Shown: positions 55,930 to 64,000 of the stretch, piece by piece
How positions within the stretch are numbered: the stretch's first letter is position 1
Layout of the letters: each line of letters opens with the position of its first letter
Assembly: GCA_036362985.1 (NCBI GenBank)
Contig: JAYGXS010000007.1
Span: 7,975,954 to 8,039,953, forward strand
Direction of reading: 5' to 3'
Source: Ligula intestinalis
Taxonomy: Eukaryota > Platyhelminthes > Cestoda > Diphyllobothriidea > Diphyllobothriidae
DNA: 64,000 nucleotides
Position numbers and translations under genes: made by a program
The notes under the pieces: model-generated
What the model was told of the DNA's origin: nothing
The model's input: the letters and a program-made list of their open reading frames with translations, nothing else
Databases searched by the model: none

Positions 55930-56325
55930 ATATTGAGATTAGTGGATGAACGCTCACTGACCATTAAAAATGCCACACTCGCCTCATTCTGGGGTATGAC
56001 TCACTCTAATGTCCGGCAAGCAGCCGTTTAGCGGCTAATGACCTAGGCAAAATGACGACCGTCCAAGGCAAGAGAGCCCGGAATGACCATTTCTGGCTTA
56101 TGAGCAGTCATCAGTTAGCCATATTCAATCCCAAGTGGTGTACTGGCCGCTGTTCGAACCCACAATCTGTTGATCAGAAGTACCACACCCAATCTTGAGC
56201 TACGGGCTCGTTGTATTGATCAACAAGTCTCGGGTTCGAGCTTCGGTTGCCGAAAAACCTGAAATGAACCATTCCGGTATCGCTTATCTTGGCCAACAAT
56301 GCTGATGGACCACTTCATCTCTCGA
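55930..56325 (-). repeat. tRNA-derived SINE copies S8 (-) and S9 (+)
   Basis: S8 on minus: head 56215-56150 (box B complement GTTCGAACCCACAATC on plus at 56153), hammerhead segment 56140-56085, tail and module to 55930. The hammerhead keeps CTGATGA, GAAA and the ATG/CAT stem III; stem II is TGCT/AGCC (three pairs plus a mismatch), and stem I has decayed. S9 on plus begins with a reduced head at 56208-56255 (GGGTTCGAGCTTC) and ends at GCCAACAATGCTGATGG (56306). Confidence 0.7.
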
Positions 56326-56971
56326 CTACCTCCTGAACAGACTTGAAACATCACTGGTGCAGTCAGAACCCCAATTCCGATACTCGTCCCACTCTCGTCT
56401 CCATTGCCTTTTTGGTGGCGTTTTTCAGGAGGCCAGTTCTCAGTCGAATAGTGGTCAGTTGATGTTCATTATCTAGGCTGAGATTCATTGTGTTTGCAAC
56501 CATAGTTGCAACTCGTACTCATGGTAGAATTGGTCCAATGGAGTAAGCGTGAGGTTTCGATGCAGACAGAAGAGGAGGAAAGTCAAACGCTGCGCAATTA
56601 GCCTGCGGGCCGGGGCCTTTGTGACTTTCAACAGTGAAGCCCTTGTTTGATGCGTCCTGTGACCGAAAATGGGTTCGAACATCCAACCCTCAACTATGGG
56701 CTTTGCCAGTAGCCAACAGATGAGGAGAAACGGCCAATCTGAATTGAATTCCCGATCACTCTTCTGCCGTTGTAATGTAACCGCCCGACTTGACTAAGTA
56801 TCAGAGTTCCCTACCAAAGTGCACCCATCACCACTCCGTTCCGAAATTCGGATTGGTCAATGAGCGCGTTTTTTGAAGTTATCCGTCAGGCATTAGTTGG
56901 AGCTTTAGCTTGAAATATGCCATGCGACGCACAGGAGACTCACTGAATATCTAATTACTTGCACCCCACAG

Positions 56972-57055
56972 GTCAATGAGTACAAAAAGAAAAACACTGA
57001 TCTGGAAATTGAAATCGAGGAACTAAAAATGGACAACCAAACGAAAACAAAGAAG
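56972..57055 (+). CDS. CROCC: Rootletin (CROCC) exon 3
   Basis: Twenty-eight codons, phase 0 at both ends, acceptor CCCCACAG|GTC and donor AAG|GTTAGT. Peptide VNEYKKKNTDLEIEIEELKM then DNQTKTKK continues the coiled coil and matches the vertebrate LQYKKRCSELEQQL position directly after the LQGK of exon 2. Exon 2 to exon 3 intron is about 4.7 kb and contains SINEs, a tandem repeat and a PLE fragment. Confidence 0.88.
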
Positions 57056-57778
57056 GTTAGTTGACCACGTGTGTTCTTCCGTTTTTAATTCCTCAGTTAT
57101 TTTATATCTAAGATGAGGTGAGTAGCATACTTTGCGTCAAGGCCATTGAGGATGATCAACTGAAAGGTTAAGTGCTTGAGCCACGAGGTTAACCTATTCA
57201 ACAAAAAATATTTCTGATGCGGTGGGGGGGATTAATCTAAGCGTTTAAGGTAATCAACATATTGGACAGTGGGTGGTTTAGCAGTGTGCTATCGATACCG
57301 ATAACTTCCACGTTCATAGCAGGTAGACTTTCTAAAATAATGTAACTGCTAATCCTGACCAGCCTAAATGACATTAGCTCTTCGATAGTCATTGAAAACA
57401 TCGACGGTACTTTGGGATTGTTCTGTTGACCCTTAAAATCCTCGGAAATCGGCCTAAAGTAGCAATTGATATTTTTGACTTATTTTTTGAAAACTGTTGT
57501 CAATACTTGCATTCCACGCGTGCATTTTACCCACACTGCGTTCGAAAGCGTCCCGCTTTAGTTGTGGCTATAAAGTCCTCGTCAGATCTGATTGGTCCAT
57601 GTCTTCGAACGGTTTCCTGGCTCTTCTAGAATTTTCTCTTCGAGAGGATTGTATATCATATAGCCAACCTGAACGGGGTGCTATAAATAAACGCAGATTT
57701 TCAAGGTTTGATCATTTAAAAAGGACGTCAACGACTCTTTGACAGGGAAGGTGTAAATAGTGAAGGCTGGAAATGAAG

Positions 57779-58757
57779 TACAGTAGATTCAATATATCAT
57801 GCAATGGCACTCGGAATTCTGAAATGAGTTTTCGATTAGAACATATTAATTGCGGATGATTTTCATAGAAACAATCGTAAAGCCTTATCTCTAAATATTT
57901 TGGACACTTCAGGATATCGGCTTTTTAACGAGATCCTTTTGGACGGCTTAATAACAGCACGTTTTACAAGAAGTAGCTACTTACGTAGTATGCCTTTTTG
58001 TCATTGATTTTGACGGCCTGTATAAATTCAAATATATTTTTTTGGAAAACGTGCAGGAAAAATCATTTCTTGTACTCGTTTGGTAGCAAATCACGCCTTC
58101 CTTAAATATATTACTTGAAGGAAAGGTATCTTTTGGTTATAAAAAATTCCTAATTATGAGCTTTTTTACGATTTTCTGGTGTTCATTCAGCGAACACCGT
58201 ATCCGTCATTTGTATTTGCTGCATGCTCCACATCTATTGCAACATTTGATGAGAACTATGTGAGATCTTCCTCAAGCTGTAGGCAAAAACGTATTTTTCC
58301 TTAAAAAGGATGTACACTGTGCGCAGTTTGTAAACCTTGAATTCCAATGTAGTGGTCACTAGGTTTCAAAATTTTCGGCAATTTAGAAACTATTTAAAAC
58401 CAAAACATTCCCTTCTTTCAAGTATAAAATTTAAAAAAGGCATAATTTTCTACCAAAGGAGTACAAGAAATGATTTTTTTCTGCATGTTTTTCAAAAAAT
58501 ATATTTTAATCTATAAAGGCAGTCGAAATTAATGACAAAAAGTCTTACAAATTAAGGAGTCACTTTTTATAGTACATGCTTTGTCTTGGCGGTCAGAAAG
58601 AAGCTCCTTAAAAGGCCGGCATCCTGATGTGTCCAAAATATTTTGAGATTGGGTTGTACGATTGTCTCTATTACAACCATCCGCAATTCATATGTTCCAA
58701 TCGAAAACTCGTTTCAGAATTCCTGGTGCCATTGCATGAAATAGTGAATCTACTGTA
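57779..58757. repeat. Large foldback (inverted repeat) element
   Basis: Left arm 57779-about 58150 and right arm about 58390-58757 are inverted copies: TACAGTAGATTC at the left outer end matches GAATCTACTGTA at the right outer end, CATGCAATGGCAC matches GTGCCATTGCATG, and TCTTGTACTC.TTTGGTA (58077) matches its complement near 58455. The centre (about 240 bp) is not paired. Arms differ by substitutions and small indels, so the element is old. Related single or paired pieces: 34420-34520, 37070-37130, 47680-48060, 49885-50060. No coding capacity; a MITE/foldback transposon is likely. Confidence 0.85.
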
Positions 58758-59834
58758 GCTGCTCTGACGAAGAAGTTAGTAAAAGTTACAGAAAAGACTC
58801 CTGAAGTTTTATGCATGTGGTCAACGATTCCTTGTAAGGGGCACTATAGTAATAGCTAAACATAGGTTCCTACCTTATGGGACCGGTATGAATGGGGATT
58901 TAATGGGGTTTAATTGTACATGCTTACAAGAAATCCAGCTACATATTTTGGGCTACTGCCACTTCGAGGCATCAGCCAGCATGCGTGCATGAAGAAAACT
59001 CTTCCATTTCGAAGTTGCAGCATATATGTGAACAAAAGTCACTATTCCAGTTACCGTTGTCGCGGATGGGCTTACCGAATTTTCGTGCTTAATTGCTATC
59101 TTTAAACCTCATCGAATCCGACATAAGTTAATGAAAACCACTAACTTCGGTTGTACCCTCAATGTTGTTGTAGACTTTGAAACAAAATCCTTATGTCTAA
59201 GTGATGACAAACTTTGGCAACAGTGACATCATAACAGCATCTGGCTGGGTTTTATCACCAAATAGCTCACATCCATTCAAGTTCAGATAATTGTGTACCT
59301 GAGGGGAGTGGTGTTGATACGCACTGCAGCGATAAAACACCACACAGTAACTAACTGTTGAACGTCCGTTTGAGAAAAACCTAGAGACCCTGAAAATTCA
59401 GGTTTCTGCGCATGCGATTTAACGTGCCGGCAAACTTCTGCTTAAGCTGGAAATGCCAACGTAAGCGTACTTTGGAGGGATGCTTGCTGAACGCGATCTG
59501 GACTGCTATTAACCTTGTAACAGCAATTAGCAATTACGTTAGCTGATTTACCTGCTGGCTTTGAACCGCACAATATAGCGTCCGGGCGAGGGTGGGTTGC
59601 AAAGCCTCATCGCTGCCATTATAAGACAACTGCAGTTGCAGAAAATTGAAACCGCTTTTTCTTGACATGGAGACCATTTAATTTTTTGACCACAAAATTT
59701 GGAAGGGCAAAATAGGGGGTCAACGCCAATGCAAATGCAAAGGGAATTTTAGGTAACGGGAAGTGCAGGTGTCTCTTTCTTAGTGCAAAGCTACCAATAA
59801 CCTCTCTAAGGCGATTGTCTCTGAGTAGCTCCAA
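58758..59834. other. No recognised gene
   Basis: Within rootletin intron 3; nothing recognised. Confidence 0.4.
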
Positions 59835-60510
59835 ATGTTGAACTGTCCATACTGTTCACACTCTCATTCAGTGAAAGGCACACGCAGGCGCATTGGATGT
59901 CAATTTCTAATTTTCAGTGACGAGGCCCAGTATCTCAAGAAACTCTTCATAATGAATGGCTATTCAGGCGCCTTCGTCGAAAAATGCAGGCGAGGAGTCA
60001 AACGAAGAAAACCAACAGGACAGCCAGAACCCACACGCTGGCGAGCAATACCATATATTTCTGGTGTTTCTGAAGAAGTCGCTCGACTGGTGAGTGAATT
60101 TGGGATTGGCGTTGCTCACTGACCAGAAGCATCAATCCACAGGCAACTTATGTGGCCCAAAGACCCGGTAACCGTTAATCAAAAGTCCGGTGTCATTTAC
60201 CGTATGTGGTGAAGCCAATTATGTTGGTGAAACCGGCAAACGGGTCCTCACGAGAATGCATCAGCATGACCTCGCCGTGCAACGGAACGACAAGAATTCT
60301 CTGGTGGCCGCCCACGCATCCATGCCAGGACACAGCTTCGTCTTCGAAAACGTGCAAATACTGGGTCGGTAGGACGACCGAACTTCATGCCTGCTGCAGG
60401 AAGCCTGGCATTCATGCGCGGGCTCAATTAACAGGCATGCCGAGCTTCCTGAGGCCTATCTCGCGTTGTGCGAGCAGATCGAGAGCAGAGGTCAAGGGCA
60501 GAGGTCAATC
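59835..60510 (+). mobile_element. Penelope-like element: RT end, linker and GIY-YIG domain
   Basis: The 95-codon frame 59835-60122 gives DEAQYLKKLFIMNGYSGAFV then RWRAIPYISGVSEEVARLVS and GIGVAH; after a stop, 60126-60200 gives PEASIHRQLMWPKDPVTVNQ and VIYRMW. Then CGEANYVGETGKRVLTRMHQ, HDLAVQRNDKNSLVAAHASM and PGHSFVFENVQIL (60208-60370) give a GIY-YIG with an intact YVGETGK and R...H; after another stop the ELPEAYLAL tail follows (60437-60465). Only two stops break a continuous 200-codon homology. It lies about 260 bp before rootletin exon 4 on the same strand. Confidence 0.85.
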
Positions 60511-60771
60511 CCCGCAGAAGCGACTTGATTACACTGAGCTGTACGTTTTTTCATTCCTTGACAATGAGCTCGCGGGAGAATTCAAAACGTCGGACAAATA
60601 CACTCCTGGTCCCAGAGAACGTCTTAACTTCTTCTATTCAGTTACCTGGGCCTCGCATATTCTCGACCATTCAGTAACGGGTATCTGGGGTGGGTTTTCA
60701 CGAGACCCTAAAAATGACATATATCCCTTTTGATTCTTCAGTACAGCAATTTATTAATTGTTTATCGTTAG

Positions 60772-60899
60772 CTGCAATCCAAGACCATGGAGAATGACAG
60801 TCGCTTGGAGGCACGTGAGAATATGTCCAAAATGCGCGAAGACAATCTCATCGCAGAAATGGAGAATATAGCCGCAACCCTTGAGCAAGAACGGGCCAA
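60772..60899 (+). CDS. CROCC: Rootletin (CROCC) exon 4
   Basis: From acceptor TCGTTAG|CTG to donor CCAA|GTATGC: 42 codons plus two bases. Peptide LQSKTMENDSRLEAREN, SKMREDNLIAEMENIAATLE and QERAK continues the coiled coil; ENIAATLEQERAK fits the vertebrate SALIRLEEEQQR position just before the SLAQVN block. An alternative acceptor four codons later (CCAAG|ACC, 60784) is possible but has a poorer pyrimidine tract. The last codon is completed by the first base of exon 5. Confidence 0.85.
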
Positions 60900-60969
60900 G
60901 TATGCTGTTTTATTTCACGAATTTATACATTATTTTCTATCTAAAGTGACAATGACGACCCCTCATCTT

Positions 60970-61078
60970 TGCGTTCGTTTCCCTCCTCCTCCTCCTCCTC
61001 CTCATTCTCCTCTTTTTTCTTCTTCTTCTTCTTCTTCTTCTTCATTACCATCATCATCATCATCATCATCATCGTCAT

Positions 61079-61109
<31 letters not shown>

Positions 61110-61175
61110 AGCATACCCACAGCCAGATCCTTCTCTTCTATATCCTTTCCCTTCCTCCTCCTCCACCACTACCAC
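60970..61175. repeat. Triplet microsatellites (CTC, TTC, ATC, CAG) in rootletin intron 4
   Basis: (CTC)n at 60981-61004, (TTC)n at 61015-61043, (ATC)n at 61050-61098, (AGC)n at 61097-61112 and CTC/CCA-rich sequence to 61175, starting about 70 bases after the exon 4 donor. Long Ser- and Asp-rich open frames over it are artefacts of the repeat. Confidence 0.95.
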
Positions 61176-62648
61176 CACAGAAAGCATAATTATGCAATAA
61201 AATTTAAAATCTGCCTTATAACTGTAATCTTATGTTGCATATAGGCCAATGTTTCGGTCGAGAATGAAAGAGGCTATCTTGTTGTCTTCTTTTGTCGGTT
61301 TTTTAATCTTTCATGCCCCAAGTTCAATCGTTGAATTAGACGATGTCTACCGTAAGTTCCTCCACAGGGTGGCGCAGGAACGGTGACCTGTGCTGGATAA
61401 CAGTGAGAGTAGACTTTCGCTGGATCTAGCACGCTCTCTCCCCACTGCCCCACCTAGGCACGGTGTGTCCTTGCTACAGGTGCTTCATGCAACACTTTCA
61501 ACGCTGCATGAGCTTGGTTTTTCTGAGGGCAATTCCGAGTTCCCATGCGTAAGAATTTCATCAAGGTCACGTGACGTAGAAGTCATTGCTGTCTGACTTT
61601 CTCTCCTCCAGTCAATTCAAATCAATCACCACGGGGACTGATTTACCCTGCCGGTTGATAGTCTTCTTACCCATGATTGTCGGTGCATCTTTAAAGATTT
61701 AAGTGCTGGTCCCCCTTTTCTGTCTTATCTGTTTCTCCTATGCTTAAGTTGATTGTCCGATGCAACCTGATTTAATAACGTACACTTATTCTGGCAAGAT
61801 TGATTTTAGAGAACCCAAAAATCTCGTCGAGCTACAATGAAAACACTACTTTATCTGTTTGGTGGCTTGACCTTGAATTTTTCGCTAAATTCCACCAATA
61901 GGAGGATGAATTTCTAGTTTCATTAAAATCTGCCTACATTAGGTAGAATTTCTCTCGATTAGCATTCGTATCCTGCACAGTACAAAATTATGTTGCTCAA
62001 ATTTTATTCTATTTAAGCATATCAAAACAAACATAGGCTTGCTTTGAAGCATGCTGTTCCCGGAGAGAACTTGATGATGGTTATATCTGCAAGATTTAAT
62101 GGTACCATAAATTTCGGGAGAGCTGCTTATATTAGAAGCTTTAAACTGGACCTCTGCAAACAGTTGGAGCACGTGGTTAACCTTGCCTTACCTTGGTTAC
62201 CACAGGCCCCAGATTCGCACATTCCCCAGCTCAATATTCCTTACAACTCAATTCCCTGTTTTCTTCCTCCAATTTTGTTTTAACCTTCTTTCTCTATCTG
62301 ACTAGGACCTTCGATCTTTCTGTATATTTTAAATTTCGTGTTTTTCCTATTCCTGGACCTTAATGCAATTTGTGGTTGTAACTGAGGAGCTCTCTCGAAA
62401 TTTATGGTACCATTAAATCATACAGCTATAACCATAAACTTGCTAAATGTAATAATTTTGATCACTTCCGCCACAATTCCATATCAATTTACGCTCATAA
62501 GCCAAGAATTAAATTTTTGCCCACAAAATACGTCAGGCAGTTGGGCGGGGGATGTATATCTACAAGTCAGTTTTGCCCTAAATGCCTCATCATTTTTCGC
62601 CTCCACCTTGGTGCTGCCAATCATTTTGGCGCTTTCAATTATGTTTAG
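61176..62648 (+). other. Rest of rootletin intron 4
   Basis: A 68-codon frame at 61390-61596 (ESRLSLDLARSLPTAPPRHG) has a possible donor but no rootletin similarity, and the phase of exons 4 and 5 joins without it. No repeat was matched elsewhere. Confidence 0.5.
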
Positions 62649-62934
62649 GTCCTCAGAATTAGCGCGCATCAACGAGGCTCTGCAGGACCAATTGGATGAG
62701 GCCGCGCTAGCCAATCAGGGGCTCAGCCGCGACGTGGCCCAGCTGACGCAGGCCTGGCGTCAGGCCACTCAACAGTTGGAACGGCGTGAGGTGGAATGGC
62801 ACACCGAGGAGGTCGCCTTCAACGACTACTTTGCCTCGGAGCACAATCGGCTGCTGGCGCTTTGGCGTGAAGTGGTTGCTCTGCGCAGGCAATTCACCGA
62901 ACTGCGTCATCAGACCTCCCGAGATTTTGCCCAG
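62649..62934 (+). CDS. CROCC: Rootletin (CROCC) exon 5, conserved core of the N-terminal domain
   Basis: Acceptor TGTTTAG|G and donor CAG|GTACGG; one base plus 95 codons, phase 0 at the end. Peptide SSELARINEALQDQLDEAAL, ANQGLSRDVAQLTQAWRQAT, QQLERREVEWHTEEVAFNDY, FASEHNRLLALWREVVALRR and QFTELRHQTSRDFAQ. This matches vertebrate rootletin almost position by position around LAQVNAMLREQLDQA..ANQALSEDI and EESFNAYFSNEHSRLLLLWRQVVGFRR. It is the most conserved part of the family (ciliary rootlet/centrosome cohesion, shared with CEP250). Downstream exons are not seen in the remaining 1.07 kb, so the gene runs off the window. Confidence 0.95.
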
Positions 62935-63019
62935 GTACGGCCAGAACTCATTACCGGTCAAGTTTTCGCAATTCTTTTCCCGGTCAAAGAGCAGATGAGA
63001 GAACAATAAGTATTGCCAA

Positions 63020-63945
63020 CAGAATCACGAACATGCGAGTCCCAGGAAGTGCTTGAGAAGTGACGCAGACTTAATGGATGGGTCAAGAATTTTATTGGCC
63101 TGACCTTTCGAAATTCGGTGCGGATCCATCATCTTAAGCGACGATAGCAGAAACTGGTAATTCACACACAAAATGTTGCGGCATTTATAGGGTATTAGTT
63201 GTAAGGTTGCAGCCCATTCGATGAGACTCAGCCATGTTGTAACGGTAGCCAAACCTAGATGTAACCATCTAATTTTGTCTTGCGTGGGTTCCCATGGAAG
63301 AACACGACAATAAAAGGACAAAAGCAGAAGTCTTTGAGCGTAATTAGTATAAAATAATAAGAGTAACATACGCGTGTAAAAATATCCTATCAGGCCACTC
63401 AGCTTCCTTCCTGGTGTGGGTAACGACACGATTTGCTTGTGACTCACCGGCTGGCTGCAGCTTAAATTCTAAATTATTGATTGACTGCCAGTGTGCGTTC
63501 AACGCGTGTAGGCCAATCGATAGCCTGTCGTGAGCACGCTCGCTACCTGTATGTTAGCTGCCTGCTAGCTGTTCGTTAATCTCCTCCTAACAGACCAGAC
63601 ACATTTAAATTTGAGGAGGTTGAGTATGACCAAACTCGGGAACACACAAGCGAACGCATCGCATAATGCCTGAACCGGGGCTCCAGGTGTTCGAGCAATC
63701 AGCATGTTCAAGTCCAAAACAGACGGTAAAACTTTCGCTGGTCACGAGCCGCACGCCGGCTAACGAGTAATTAGCGCACAAGCGGGCAATTACCTCCAAT
63801 AAGGGGAGCCGTTAATTGTCATAAGTATGCAGTAGCAAAAGGGGCTGCAACTTTCTGTATATTAATTATCAGTTTCTGCTAATTCCTCTGATGATGGATC
63901 CACGACAGATTTCGAAACGTCAGGCGAATCAAATTCTTGTCCCAG
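63020..63945. mobile_element. Segment bounded by inverted hammerhead-like terminal repeats (PLE-type)
   Basis: An ~80 bp sequence is on minus at 63163-63085 and on plus at 63868-63945. Both begin ATTA[CT]CAGTTTCTGCTA and continue through GATGATGGATCC, GA[AT]TTTCGAAA, GTCAGGC and AAATTCTTG. In the plus copy the core strands CTGATGA (63889-63895) and GAAA are intact, but stems II and III are imperfect. The interior (63165-63865) has no recognised coding sequence. A landmark at 63023 (GAACATGCGAGTCCCAGGAAGTG) resembles 48149 and 4697 beside other PLE termini. Lies in the next rootletin intron. Confidence 0.7.
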
Positions 63946-64000
63946 CGATCACAACTACTTCTTCTCGCAAGACGTACTCTCAGGCTTGAGCGCAGCAGGA

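Noticed and set aside
60787..61200. 137-codon frame running from rootletin exon 4 into Pro/Ser runs
   Set aside because: The frame crosses a good GT donor at 60900 into microsatellite; exon 5 continues the homology in the right phase, so the extension is intronic.
61390..61596. Possible extra rootletin exon with a donor near 61550
   Set aside because: No rootletin similarity, and exons 4 and 5 already join in phase with continuous homology.
62404..62648. N-terminal extension of the exon 5 frame with hydrophobic stretches
   Set aside because: The upstream part is hydrophobic and unrelated to a coiled coil; a 3' splice site at 62648 marks the exon start.
1..64000. CRISPR arrays, bacterial operons, rRNA genes or phage modules
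   Set aside because: No regularly spaced repeats, no ribosome-binding-site-led operon structure and no rRNA segments were seen; introns and animal transposons dominate.

Overview
The window looks like a gene-poor, repeat-rich stretch of animal nuclear DNA. Two host genes can be supported. Everything else recognisable is transposable-element debris of the kind typical of large flatworm genomes: Penelope-like elements with GIY-YIG domains, CR1/Jockey-like LINEs, Helitron, mariner and tRNA-headed SINEs. A parasitic flatworm, perhaps a pseudophyllidean tapeworm, is my inference. No sequence search was possible.

Host genes. (1) The + strand carries the 5' part of a rootletin (CROCC) gene. Five exons (22763-23044, 52117-52278, 56972-57055, 60772-60899, 62649-62934) join in consistent phase into about 314 codons and cover the conserved N-terminal rootletin coiled coil. 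The gene continues past the right edge. Its first recognised intron is about 29 kb and is packed with mobile elements. (2) The - strand at 11943 begins an ORF whose first 25 residues match the N-terminus of CDC26, a small APC/C subunit.

Layout. 1-1.9 kb: a LINE 3' end and an inverted RT fragment. 4.7-9.8 kb: Penelope-like (PLE) scraps, four copies of a ~250 bp block and a near-perfect inverted repeat. 10.7-11.9 kb: LINE tail and CDC26. 12.9-14.5 kb: a broken Helitron helicase interrupted by a tRNA-like insertion. 18.3-21.0 kb: a longer but dead copy of the first LINE. 22.7-62.9 kb: rootletin exons separated by introns with at least eight PLE fragments, about ten SINE fragments, a mariner deletion derivative, foldback repeats and long triplet microsatellites. 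63.0-63.95 kb: a segment bounded by inverted hammerhead-like repeats.

Most notable signal. The SINE family carries a compact hammerhead-ribozyme-like fold just after its tRNA-like head. In the best copy (28187-28231) both catalytic core strands are intact and all three stems form. Other copies show compensatory changes in stem II. A second hammerhead-like motif lies downstream of the GIY-YIG domain in the Penelope-like elements (35.7, 48.2, 51.9 kb). Further hammerhead-like hairpins occur as inverted pairs bounding segments at 39.7-40.5, 44.4-45.1 and 63.05-63.95 kb. Hammerheads in PLEs and in the schistosome Sm-alpha SINE-like repeat are known. This particular SINE and the inverted-pair arrangement are what deserve a check.
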